A stretch of DNA of 64,000 nucleotides from Akkermansia biwaensis (GTDB taxonomy: Bacteria > Verrucomicrobiota > Verrucomicrobiia > Verrucomicrobiales > Akkermansiaceae): contig NZ_AP025943.1 in the NCBI RefSeq assembly GCF_026072915.1, positions 1,178,001 through 1,242,000 on the forward strand, in the 5' to 3' direction. Position 1 is the stretch's first letter; each line of letters starts with the position of its first letter. The notes beneath the pieces are model-generated. The model had not been told where the DNA came from and made no database searches. It saw only the letters and a list, made by a program, of their open reading frames with translations. The position numbers and the translations under genes are program-made. Positions 32,601-42,600 of this stretch are shown here, piece after piece.

Positions 32601-35600
32601 ATGATGAACACTTTCCAGACCCTCCGCCACACCTTCATTTCCGCCGCCGTCCTGTTTTTCCTGTGCCTGGGCACCGGCATGACGAGGGGAGCAGACGAGG
32701 CCGTTTCCGAAAATTTTGATTCATTCCCGACGGGCGGCTTCACCACCCTGGCCACCGCTCTGGGAACCATGACAGCGGAAAGCGGCCACGCCGCCATTGC
32801 TGACAACCGTTATTCCTCCCTGCCCAACTGCATGCGGCTGACAGGCCAGGGCACCGGAACCAAAAGCACAGCCACACTGACGTTGCCTTCCCCCCTGACG
32901 GCCAGAAAAATTCTTTCCCTGACGGGGGAACGCTGGACGCGCGATAGTCCCTTTTCTTTCACCATTCATGCCGCGGACCAGGAAGGGAATGAAACGCTGG
33001 CCGTAGACGGTTCCTCCCTGCAAACGGGAAACAGCCCCATGACCCAGCAAGTGCAGGGAGTTCTCCCGTCCGGGACCGTCCGCCTTATTTTCCGCTGTGA
33101 AGCTCCTGCCAATACGGGCGTTCTTTTCGATGATCTGGTCCTTTCTCCCTTCCAGCCCTTTTCCAGCGCCGCAGAAGCATGGCCGGCCATGATCCGCATG
33201 GAGGCCAACGGCATTCTCCGCTTTTCCCTGACGAACGTCCCCGCCTCCTATGCCGGCATGTCCGTCACCGTGGACATGAGCCCGTCCGATGACCTGGGAG
33301 ACATTGAAAGCGTCTCCCTTTACACCGGGGACGCCAACAGCATTTACTCCACCCCCCGCCTACGGCAGCAGCGGCCACGGCGCCATGAGTTCCCCCGGCA
33401 TCCTGGCCAGCCCCGCCCAGCCGCCGGCCCCCGTCATGACCTTCCCCGTCACTCCGGGGGCGCTCACGGACGGCCAGCAATATTACTTCTGGGTCAGCGT
33501 TAAGCTCAAGGATTCCGCCAGCATGGACCACAAGGTGGGCGCCAGAATCGCCTCCGTTACCGTGGACGGGGAAACGACGGATGTTACCGGCGGAGTGACG
33601 GCCCGGCAGCGGATAGGCTATGCCATCGCCAAGGCGAACGACCCCGTTTACGGAGGGCCCACGGAAGGAAAGACCTCCAGGAAATTCCGCATTCCGGGCA
33701 TTGTGCGCGCCAGGAACGGAGACCTGGTCTCCGTCTTTGACATCCGCTACGACGGCCGGAACGACATGCAGGCCAATATTGACACGGGGTGCAGCCGCTC
33801 CACGGACAACGGCCGCACCTGGACGCCCGTCAACGTGGCCGTCAACTTCAACCCCACGGGCAATTCCGCCAATGATTACAACTCCGGCTACGGCGTCAGC
33901 GACCCCTGCATCCTGCTGGATGAAGTCAACGGCACCCTGTGGGTGGCAGGCATCGCCAGGCACGGGCTGGCCTCCTCCAAGGCCAACGTGGACGTGGAAA
34001 GCCTGGAAACCGTCCAATACGTGGTGGCATGCAGTACGGACAACGGCCAGACGTGGGGTTCCATTGATCCGGATACCGGGGAGTTTGTAAAAACGAAGCC
34101 CAGGAGCATCAACAAGGATATCAAGAACAAGGCCTGGAAGTCCTTCTTCCAGGGTCCGGGCCACGGCATCACCATGAAAAAGACGGTCAACGGCGTGCGC
34201 CCCATTGTCTTCCCCTCCCAGATATGGACGGGTACCAGCGGCGCGGGCACACCCCAGTCCTGCATCATTTATTCCCTGGACCGCGGCCAGACCTGGATCA
34301 GCGAGGATACGGGAAAAGCCGGCACGCTCGGCATCGGGGCCAGCTCCAGCGAATGCGTGGTCACGGAGCTCAGCGACGGGCGCCTGATGCTCAACGCCCG
34401 CAATGAAAACAGGAGCGGGTACCGGAAAATCTTCACCACGGATGACATGGGCAAGACGTGGACGGCCCATGCCACCAACCTGAAAGCGCTGCCGGAGCCC
34501 GCCGCCTGCCAGGCCAGCCAGCTTGCCGTGGAAAACTCCGGGAACATCGGCAGGGCCCTTCTCTTCTCCAACCCCGCCAAAACCGCCGCCCCGCGCGCCC
34601 TGATGACTCTCAAGGCCTCCTTTGACGAAGGCTCCACATGGCCCTCCGGCAGCCAGGTTCTTTACGATTCCCGCCCCTCCTCCGGCTATTCCGACATCTG
34701 CGAAACGGGGGACGGCCACATCGGCGTGCTTTATGAAGGGCTCAACGGGGATGAAAACATCTTTTTCCTGCGCATTCCGTATGAAGAATTCCTGCCTTCC
34801 CTGGACGTTCCCGCCACGGGACAGATCATCCGCGTGGGAGCGGAGGGAACAACGGCGGCCACATTCACCGTCTCCAGCGATGCTTCCTGGACAGCCACCT
34901 CCTCCGCAGGCTGGATAACCGTCTCCCCCTCTTCAGGCTCCGGAAACGGCACGGTCACCTACAGCGTGGACCGCTGGGAAGGAGCGGGAGAACGCGCGGG
35001 AGCCATCACCATCTCCGTTCCCGGCATCCAGCCGGCCGTCATGACCATCATCCAGTCCGGCAGGGAGCCTTCTCTCACCTTTTCCCCTTCCATCCTCATT
35101 CTTCCCAAAAACGGGGGAACAGCCGTTTTCTCCGTCACCTGTGACGTTGCGTGGAACGTATCCAAAACGGCGGACTGGCTGGACATCACCGGAACGCAGG
35201 GCACGGAGACGGGCAACGGAACCGTGTCCGTTACCGCAGCGGCCAATGCCGCAGCAGGCTCCCGCACGGCGGAGCTTGCCTTTTCCTCCTTCGGAACCGT
35301 CCGCTCCGCAACCGTGGTCCAACGCGGTCAGAAGCGCACCTGGGACGAATGGAAGGAGGATGAAATCGCCTCCCGGGACCCGGATACGGACCAGACAGGC
35401 CCCACTGATTCTCCCGCCGGAGACGGCATCCCCAACCTGCTGAAATACGCTACGGGACTGGACCCGCTCAAGCCCTGCGGAAACGTCGTGCAGATCTCCA
35501 CGGAAAAAACGAACGGCGGCGCCTTCCTGGTGCTGGCCTGGCCCGTCAATCAGGAGGCCACGGGAATCAGGCACCTGGTGGAATCCTCGGAAGACCTTCA

Positions 35601-35742
35601 AACCTGGACGGAAATGGCGGAAGTGGAAACGGAAGGCAAAAGCTCCGCCATCTTCCGGGATACCGTGCCCATCAACGCGGAAAGTCCCCCGCGGCGCTTC
35701 CTGCGCCTGAAAATCTCCCGGGAAGAAGAAAACCCGCATTAA
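32601..35742 (+). pseudogene. Secreted GH33 sialidase, split by a one-base frameshift
   Basis: The first frame (32601-33357) gives a signal peptide and a lectin-like N-domain, then shifts +1 at a C tract (33352-33357). The second frame continues to the TAA at 35740-35742. Removing one C joins them as ...YST-PAYGSSG.... The catalytic part holds the sialidase 'FRIPG' motif and five Asp-box repeats (STDNGRTW, STDNGQTW, SLDRGQTW, TDDMGKTW, SFDEGSTW). Two BACON-like domains and a C-terminal 'DPDTDQTGPTDSPAGDGIPNLL' region follow. GH33 enzymes release sialic acid from mucin. The rest of the frame is intact, so the change is recent, phase-variable or a sequencing error. Confidence 0.85.
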
Positions 35743-36087
35743 CAAGGCGGAATCCTGCGGTTCCCGGAAACCGTTCCGTCAAGAAGGGAAGGAGGCTTTA
35801 TCCTTCCGGTTCATCCTCTTCCTGTGCCGGCGGCGGAATGGGCTTCCGAACCGCAGCCGTTTTTCCGGAAGGAGAGAATGCACGGCAACCAGCCTGCTAC
35901 AGCTGCTATCCTTAACGCTTTCCCACGCTCCGGCGTTCAACAGCTTTCCAAACCGGGGCATTCGAAAGAAAGAATCCATTTTTTCCAACGTTTTCTTTTA
36001 AAAGAAAACCGTTTCCTGGCTGATGCCCGCACCCTTGAAAAACGGCATGGCGGAACCGGAGGCATTCAATCCCAATCATCCAAGCAG
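35743..36087. other. Intergenic region with an AT-rich perfect palindrome
   Basis: 345 bp between the sialidase and fucosidase. Bases 35990-36009 form a perfect 20-bp palindrome (GTTTTCTTTT AAAAGAAAAC), about 80 bp before the fucosidase start. It could be an operator; it is too weak for a good terminator. The in-frame upstream extension of the fucosidase ORF looks non-coding. Confidence 0.45.
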
Positions 36088-37503
36088 ATGAAAAAACCTA
36101 CATTCATTATTCTGGCGCTTCTCTGCCCATTCCTCGCCTGCGGCCAACCCTCTCCCGCTGTGGATATAGCCGTTCCGGCCCTCCACCAACTCAAATGGCA
36201 TGAAGCGGAAATGGGGGTGGTTTTCCACTATGATTTGCATGTGTTTGACGGGAAAATTTACAATCAGGGCAATAACCGCATCAAACCGGTGGAAGACTAC
36301 AACGTCTTCAATCCAGTCAAACTGGACACTGACCAATGGCTGGCGGCAGCCAAGGCGGCCGGAGCCAAATTCGCCATCCTGACCGCCACGCATGAAACCG
36401 GATTCGGGCTGTGGCAGAGCGACGCCAATCCTTATTGTCTGAAAGCCGTGAAATGGCGGGACGGCAAAGGCGACATCGTGCGCGACTTTGTCGCCTCCTG
36501 CCGCAAATACGGCATCCAGCCGGGCATCTACATCGGTATCCGCTGGAACTCCCTGTTGGGCATCCACAACTTCAAGGCGGAAGGCGACGGCGAATTTGCC
36601 CGCAATCGCCAGGCCTGGTACAAACGCCTGTGTGAAAAAATGGTGACGGAACTCTGTTCCCGTTACGGAGAATTGTTCATGATCTGGTTTGACGGAGGGG
36701 CGGACGATCCCAGGGGGCTGGGTCCGGATGTGGAACCCATCGTCAGCAAATACCAGCCCAACTGCCTGTTCTACCACAATGTGGACCGGGCGGATCTGCG
36801 GTGGGGAGGCTCGGAAAGCGGAACGGTGGGCTATCCCTGCTGGTCAGGCTTTCCCTATCCCTACAGCCACAGCAACGCAAATGACAAAGCTGCGGACCAT
36901 AACAAGCTCCTGAGGCACGGGGATCCGGACGGAAAACACTGGGTTCCCGCCATGGCGGACACTCCCCTGCGCGGCTACAACGGCCGCCACGAATGGTTCT
37001 GGGAACCGGGAGACGATGACAAGGCTGTCTATCCCCTGGCCAATCTGATGGACATGTATGAAAAATCCGTGGGCCGCAACGCAACGCTGATCATTGGCCT
37101 GACGCCGGACCCGGACGGCCTGCTTCCTCCCGGCGACGCAGCGCGCCTGAAGGAACTGGGGCAAGAAATCCGGCGCCGTTTCGGCACGCCTCTGGCCTCC
37201 GTCTCCGGGAATGCGGAAACGCTTACCCTTCCGTTGAAAGGGGAGCAAAGCGTCAACTACTGCATCATCCAGGAAAACATCCGGCACGGAGAACGGGTGC
37301 GCGCCTACCGCGTGGAAGCAAAAGTCAACGGCAGCTGGATTCCCGTATGCGAGGGAACTTCCATCGGCCACAAGCGCATCCAGTCCTTTGCCCCTGTCAA
37401 GGCGTCCGCACTCCGTCTGACGGTGGAAAAAGCCGCCGGCACGCCGGAAATCAGCAACTTCAGTGCCTGCTGCGTCATGGACAAACAGCAGGAATCTCCA
37501 TAA
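36088..37503 (+). CDS. GH29 alpha-L-fucosidase lipoprotein
   Basis: A 471-residue enzyme with a lipoprotein signal (FLAC, Cys at about 19), so probably surface or periplasm-anchored. The GH29 barrel is recognised by 'HQLKWHEAEMGVVFHYDLHVF', 'GAKFAILTATHETGFGLW' and 'LFMIWFDGGADDP' (nucleophile Asp in WFDGG). A C-terminal beta-sandwich of about 100 residues (discoidin-like) follows. It removes fucose from mucin and milk glycans. I chose the ATG at 36088, where the signal peptide begins; the longer frame from 35824 is not supported. Confidence 0.93.
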   Translation: MKKPTFIILALLCPFLACGQPSPAVDIAVPALHQLKWHEAEMGVVFHYDLHVFDGKIYNQGNNRIKPVEDYNVFNPVKLDTDQWLAAAKAAGAKFAILTATHETGFGLWQSDANPYCLKAVKWRDGKGDIVRDFVASCRKYGIQPGIYIGIRWNSLLGIHNFKAEGDGEFARNRQAWYKRLCEKMVTELCSRYGELFMIWFDGGADDPRGLGPDVEPIVSKYQPNCLFYHNVDRADLRWGGSESGTVGYPCWSGFPYPYSHSNANDKAADHNKLLRHGDPDGKHWVPAMADTPLRGYNGRHEWFWEPGDDDKAVYPLANLMDMYEKSVGRNATLIIGLTPDPDGLLPPGDAARLKELGQEIRRRFGTPLASVSGNAETLTLPLKGEQSVNYCIIQENIRHGERVRAYRVEAKVNGSWIPVCEGTSIGHKRIQSFAPVKASALRLTVEKAAGTPEISNFSACCVMDKQQESP

Positions 37504-37580
37504 TTCTCTTTCTGCGGGTAAAGACCATTCATCACGCAAAATTGAAAATTCAGAACGTTTTTCCCTTTCTGAATTGACAA

Positions 37581-38618
37581 ATGATGCCCTTTCCCCTTAA
37601 TGGATTAATGTTTATGAATCCGGTACATTGCCTGCCAGCTTGTTTCTGTACCTGTGCCCTGTTTCCGGTCTTCTCGGCGACCCTGCATGCGGAGACGGCC
37701 TACAGCACGCCCTGCGGCTATATTCAAACGGACCTGTACGCCAAGCAAGCCAATTACCTGGGGCTGGGAGTCCATCCGGAAGCCCTGATGCAGCATACAT
37801 TGAAAACGGACAATGTCACTTCAAGCGGAAGCAAGGTCACCATCACAGACCCTGACGTCAATTTCAATGAATTGATGGACGAAAATTCCGCCTATATCCT
37901 GGCCCTCCACTTCGGCAACGAGGTCGTGGCTCTTCCCCTCAACCGGGACGGCTGGAAAAAACCGTCTTCCTGCTGGAAGGAGCATGAGATCGAGGTAAGC
38001 GACTCCCTTCTGGCCGAATTCCTCAAAAAGGGGAATTTTCCTGATTTCTATGTTCTCCGCAAGGCGAGGACTTTGAATGACGTGCTGGGCGATGACAACA
38101 AATTCGGACTGAAAAGCGGCTCTGCGGCTTCCGCCGACAATGCGAGTATTTTCAACTCGGAAACTACCAAACAGGCGGTATATTACTCCGGAACGCAATG
38201 GATGCGGAGAGGGTCCAAGGAGGATGTCGGCGGCATGCCCGTCTTCGGCCATGAGCCGTTGGACATTACTCGCAAGGCCGGGGAAGATATCAAGGCTTTC
38301 GTCATTGGGGAAGTATCTCCTAAACATCAGAAACTTCTGCTGGCCGGGCAAAATTCGCTGCTCCACACAAGGCTTCCCCTGGCCCACTCCCTCCGGGAAA
38401 CCGGGCTGCAGAATACTCTGCAATCAGGAGATGCCGTTTACGTCCCCCTCGGTGACAAGAACGTCATGGTAAAATGTACTTATCAGAGAGACCGTTGGGA
38501 AGACGAGAAGGGACAGGATGTGTCCGATATCCCCTTCCATGGAGTTCTTTCCATTTCTTCCTCTTCCAAGACTCCGGCCTACATCAATATTAATTCTTCA
38601 ATCTCCACTCAACAATAA
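37581..38618 (+). CDS. Secreted TIGR02597-like protein, 345 aa
   Basis: A signal peptide ends about residue 38 (...SATLHA); the best signal begins at one of the in-frame Met codons at 37608 or 37614. The mature start 'ETAYSTPCGYIQTDL' has the T-P-x-GY pattern I associate with the verrucomicrobial TIGR02597 family, often found beside PEP-CTERM genes. No catalytic motif was recognised. The gene is 12 bp upstream of a PEP-CTERM gene and probably co-transcribed, so the two products may work together at the cell surface (inference). Confidence 0.65.
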   Translation: MMPFPLNGLMFMNPVHCLPACFCTCALFPVFSATLHAETAYSTPCGYIQTDLYAKQANYLGLGVHPEALMQHTLKTDNVTSSGSKVTITDPDVNFNELMDENSAYILALHFGNEVVALPLNRDGWKKPSSCWKEHEIEVSDSLLAEFLKKGNFPDFYVLRKARTLNDVLGDDNKFGLKSGSAASADNASIFNSETTKQAVYYSGTQWMRRGSKEDVGGMPVFGHEPLDITRKAGEDIKAFVIGEVSPKHQKLLLAGQNSLLHTRLPLAHSLRETGLQNTLQSGDAVYVPLGDKNVMVKCTYQRDRWEDEKGQDVSDIPFHGVLSISSSSKTPAYININSSISTQQ

Positions 38619-38630
38619 CCTTTGCAAACC

Positions 38631-39323
38631 ATGTCCCACTATTCCTTCTTTACTTGTGCGCTTGCTTCAATCTCCTTCCTTGCCGGCGGACTTGTCCAGG
38701 CGGGCGATTACCTCATTTCCAACGAGGAGGATTATAATACCTCCATCGCTGATACCCTGGGAATCCCTCTCAGCAGCGGTTGTGCCATGCTCGGCACCCT
38801 GACAAACTGGAATTACAACTTTAACGACGTCAAATGGGCCAACGGAGGAAATGAATACGATCAAGGCAATCTGAGCTATAGTCAAATAGTCGATATTCGG
38901 AACAATTTTGTCAGCACGCTCAACGTCAGTTCTTCCGACAACGGATCTATTACCAATGGCGGACTCTTTTCCCTGTCGGGATCATACCAGCAGCCTGCGG
39001 GATTGACCTTGGAAAATACCCCTCTTTATCTGATGGTCGGCAACGGTTCAACCATTGATGCATCTACCGAAATCGCCGTATTCGTCTTCCGCAACACTGA
39101 GGATGGCAGTCTCGCCACCTATCCCTCCGATCCGAATTTTCCTAGTTCCAATTATCTTGATTTTCTTTCCCGGGATAAGGCTGCTGCACTGGGAAGTGAA
39201 TGGTACGTTGAATGCATCCTTGGCCACAACACTCCCGATGGATTCCAGCTCATTCCCGAACCGGCCACGGCCACATTGGGCCTGCTTGGCCTGGCGGCCC
39301 TGATGATGCGCAGAAGAAGATAA
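38631..39323 (+). CDS. PEP-CTERM sorting-signal protein, 230 aa
   Basis: Signal peptide at about 1-24, an uncharacterised beta-rich middle, then the classic tripartite C-terminus: IPEPAT, hydrophobic helix 'ATLGLLGLAAL', and MMRRRR. Such proteins are cut and anchored by an exosortase, usually for surface or extracellular matrix display. ATG at 38631 was chosen over an upstream TTG. It ends a two-gene unit, and a good terminator follows. Confidence 0.88.
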   Translation: MSHYSFFTCALASISFLAGGLVQAGDYLISNEEDYNTSIADTLGIPLSSGCAMLGTLTNWNYNFNDVKWANGGNEYDQGNLSYSQIVDIRNNFVSTLNVSSSDNGSITNGGLFSLSGSYQQPAGLTLENTPLYLMVGNGSTIDASTEIAVFVFRNTEDGSLATYPSDPNFPSSNYLDFLSRDKAAALGSEWYVECILGHNTPDGFQLIPEPATATLGLLGLAALMMRRRR

Positions 39324-39347
39324 AAAACAGGCTTTCCTTGACCAATC

Positions 39348-39379
39348 AGCCTCCGTGCGGATTACTCTGTACGGAGGCT
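39348..39379 (+). terminator. Terminator after the PEP-CTERM gene
   Basis: A 9-bp stem (AGCCTCCGT with ACGGAGGCT) is followed directly by TTTTTC, a typical intrinsic terminator. Confidence 0.85.
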
Positions 39380-39383
39380 TTTT

Positions 39384-39671
39384 CATGCACGAAAACATGG
39401 ATGGAAAGAGTCCCATGAAGCCGCATGCCATCAGCAAACCGCTATTAATTCAGAAATGGCCGTCGGAATGCCGCAAGCCTTGACGGCAATGGCGGCCGAA
39501 CGAATACCTGCGAATGTACTTTTAAATACAAGTGCAGCCGGAGACCGCATGGCGATTCGACTGGCGCCAGGATTTGCGGCACTTTGCCAACCTTGCAGGA
39601 AGGAAAAGGAACCGCCCCGCGCGCTTTAAAAAACGGCGGGGCGATCGTGCAAGCGGGTTGAGCCGCAGAAG
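39384..39671. other. Gap with a weak hairpin downstream of the GH2 gene
   Basis: No gene seen. A hairpin with an 8-bp stem (39613-39620 with 39636-39643) lies just past the GH2 stop and reads into T-rich sequence on the minus strand, so it may terminate that gene. Confidence 0.45.
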
Positions 39672-42600
39672 CTACTTCTTCACCGGAATAATTTCCAGTT
39701 CAGCCACGGCGGCGTAATCCCTGCCCCCCGCCTCGCTGAGGGCGGAGAAGCGGAAATAACGGGCTTTTACGGGTGCGGCGAATTTCACCTGCTGCAGGTC
39801 CGCATTGTTCGGGAAGGAACCCTTGGCGGCAGGCTGCCACTTCTCGCCGTCCATGCTCACTTCCACGGAATAATCCTTCACGCGGCCGTTGGCGCTGCCG
39901 TCCTGGCGGGGCAAATAGGTAATTCCGGAAAACTCCCGTTCCTTGCCCAGGTCCACGGCCAGCACGTGCGGGTGCTTGGTCACGGTCTTGTTATATTCGG
40001 AGTGCCAGAAGGTGCCGGGATCGCCGTCAATGGCAAACTCGGCGTCCGCTTCGCCCTGTTCCTGGCTGGTCACGCTCTTGACCGCGTACTTGTCTGTGCG
40101 GGTCAGCATGGTCATGTCCAATTCGGCAGCGGGTACGCGGAGCTCTCCCTTGTAGGACTTGGCCGTGACGGGACGGATGAAGAAGGACATCGGGTAGGGC
40201 TTATTGGCCTTGATAATGTCCCGGCTCATCGGTCCCGGACCGCAGGAGGCGCCCCCCAGGCCGCGCGTGGCGGCGGAAAGAACCAGCACGGTCCTGTCCG
40301 TCGTCTTCGGCAGTTCCACGGGGTGGTTGGCCAGAATCAGCTCCGTCGTGGTATACGGAATTGCAGAAAAGGCAAACGGAGTTCCCAGGGAACCGAAAAG
40401 CAGCCCCTGCCCCTTGTCGTCCGTAACGGCCACCCAGCGGGTGTCTTCATGGTTGCCGCAATCCTGCGGCCTTCCGTACGGAAAGAAGGAGTCCTTCGCG
40501 GTGGTCTTGTAAACGCCCAGCGGCATCCCGCTCTTGCGGTCCGCGTAATTCTCCTCCGGCCCGCGGCCGTAATAGGCCACGTTGCCCAGATTGGCGGGGA
40601 ACTGGAACTCATAACCCAGGCGCAGCAGCTCCAGGGGATTGCCGCGCGGCAGCAGCACGGACTGACACACCACGGTGCCGTCCGCGTAAATGGTCCATTC
40701 CTGATTGTTGATGAAATGCGTATTGGCATCATTCAGCGGCTCCTTCACCGGAGTGATGGTGGTCTTGGTATCCCCGTAGCCGTTGACCTTTTCAGCCTGG
40801 ACTCCGCTGACCTTGACGGACTGCTTGACCGTCACGCTGCTGCCGTTGTCAATGGCTTCATAGCTGACCACTTCCTGCTTGAGCTGGCGGAGGCCGTTGG
40901 CCATGCTCTTGGACATGACGCCCGGCTCATTGCTGGAGGCGGCGCGCAAGGCGTTCACCGCCATGGGCGTCTTGAACAGGGGCTTACCGTTCACGGTGAA
41001 CTGGCTGAGTTCCCCGGTAGCCGGGTCAAACTGCACGGTGAAATCCTTGCCGGACACCGTGTGCTTGTCCGCTCCCAGCGTGACCTTGCCCGCGGGGGCC
41101 GTGAACATGGGCAGTCCTCCCTGGACGGGAAGCTGAAGCTGGTCAAAGGCCAGTTCATAGCCCTTCTTTGCCCAGTCCGTGTCCTTCTTGAGCTTGTAGC
41201 TGACGCGCAGGGCATATTCCGCACCGGGTTTCCGGTTTTTCAACTGGGGAATGTCCGGTACGGGCACCACAATCTTCTCCCGCGGTCCGGCCGGAGGCGT
41301 GTTCAGCGCGCCTTCCGCCACCACATTCCCGTTTTCCGTAAGGGTCCAGGTAATGTCATACGGAGACAGGTCCGTGAAGAAATTCTTGTTGAAGATGGAA
41401 ATCTTGCCGTCTTCCGTCAGGGACGTGGAGATATTCTGATGGACATGCTTGACTTCAAAATAGCCCGGTTCCGGCGTACGGTCCGCCAGGATGGTGCCGT
41501 TGAACACGAACTGGCCACTGTTGGGATGGTCGTTGAAGTCGCCGCCATAGGCGAGCATCTTCTCCCCGTTCGGCAGGGTCTTGTACAGGCCCTGGTCCAC
41601 CCAGTCCCAGATGGCGCCGCCCATGATGCGGTCGGAGGATTCGATGGCCTCCCAGTAATCCGCCAGGTTGCCCATGGCGTTCATCATGTTGTGCGCGTAC
41701 TCGGAAATGTAGTAGGGCTTCGGGAAATCCTTGTTGGCCGCCATGGAGCGCGTCCAGTCCACGGAGGGATACTGGTTGGAGCCCAGGTCCACAATATCGT
41801 TGTTGCGTTCATAATGGGTGGGGCGGGACATGTCCCGCGCCTTCACCATCTTTTCCGCAGTACGGAAATTCTGGCCGGGGCCGGCTTCGTTCCCCAGGGA
41901 CCACATGATGATGCTCGGGTGGTTCTTGTTGCGTTCCACCATCGCCATGATGCGTTCCACATGGGCGGCCATCCATTCGATGGGATGGGACAGGGATTCC
42001 TTGCCGTAATAATAGCCGTGGGACTCGATGTTGGCCTCGTCCTGCACGTAAATGCCATACTTGTCACAGAGGTAGTAGAAATAGGGATCCGCCGGATAAT
42101 GGGAGCAGCGCACGTGGTTGATATTGGCGCGCTTCATCATCTGCACTTCCTGCTCCATCTGTTCCGGAGTCAGGTAATGCCCGGTCTCCGGATGGCTTTC
42201 ATGACGGTTCACGCCCTTCACCTTGACAGGCTTGCCGTTCACCAGGAACACGCTGTCCTTGATCACCACATTGCGGAAACCCACGCGGGAGGAAACCATT
42301 TCCTCCGTCTTGCCGTCGCGCTTCAAGGTCAGCACCAGGGTGTACAGGTTGGGGTCCTCCGCGGACCAGAGCTTCGGCTTGGAATAAATGCCCAGCAGGG
42401 AAGTTTTGAAATCCTTCATGCCGGTAATGCGCAGGGGCTTTTCCATCACGCCGTCGTAGGGAGCGTCCTTGGGCTTCACGGGTTCCACCAGTTTTCCGGC
42501 GGAATCGTAGAGCGCCATGGAAATCGTGCAGTCGTCCAGCTTCTGCGTGGCCGGGAACAGGTTGCGCACATCCACGTCCACCTGGAGACGCCAGTCGCCG

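Noticed and set aside
35824-36087. N-terminal extension of the fucosidase frame
   Set aside because: It lacks a signal and precedes a clear lipoprotein signal at 36088; the region includes a DNA palindrome.
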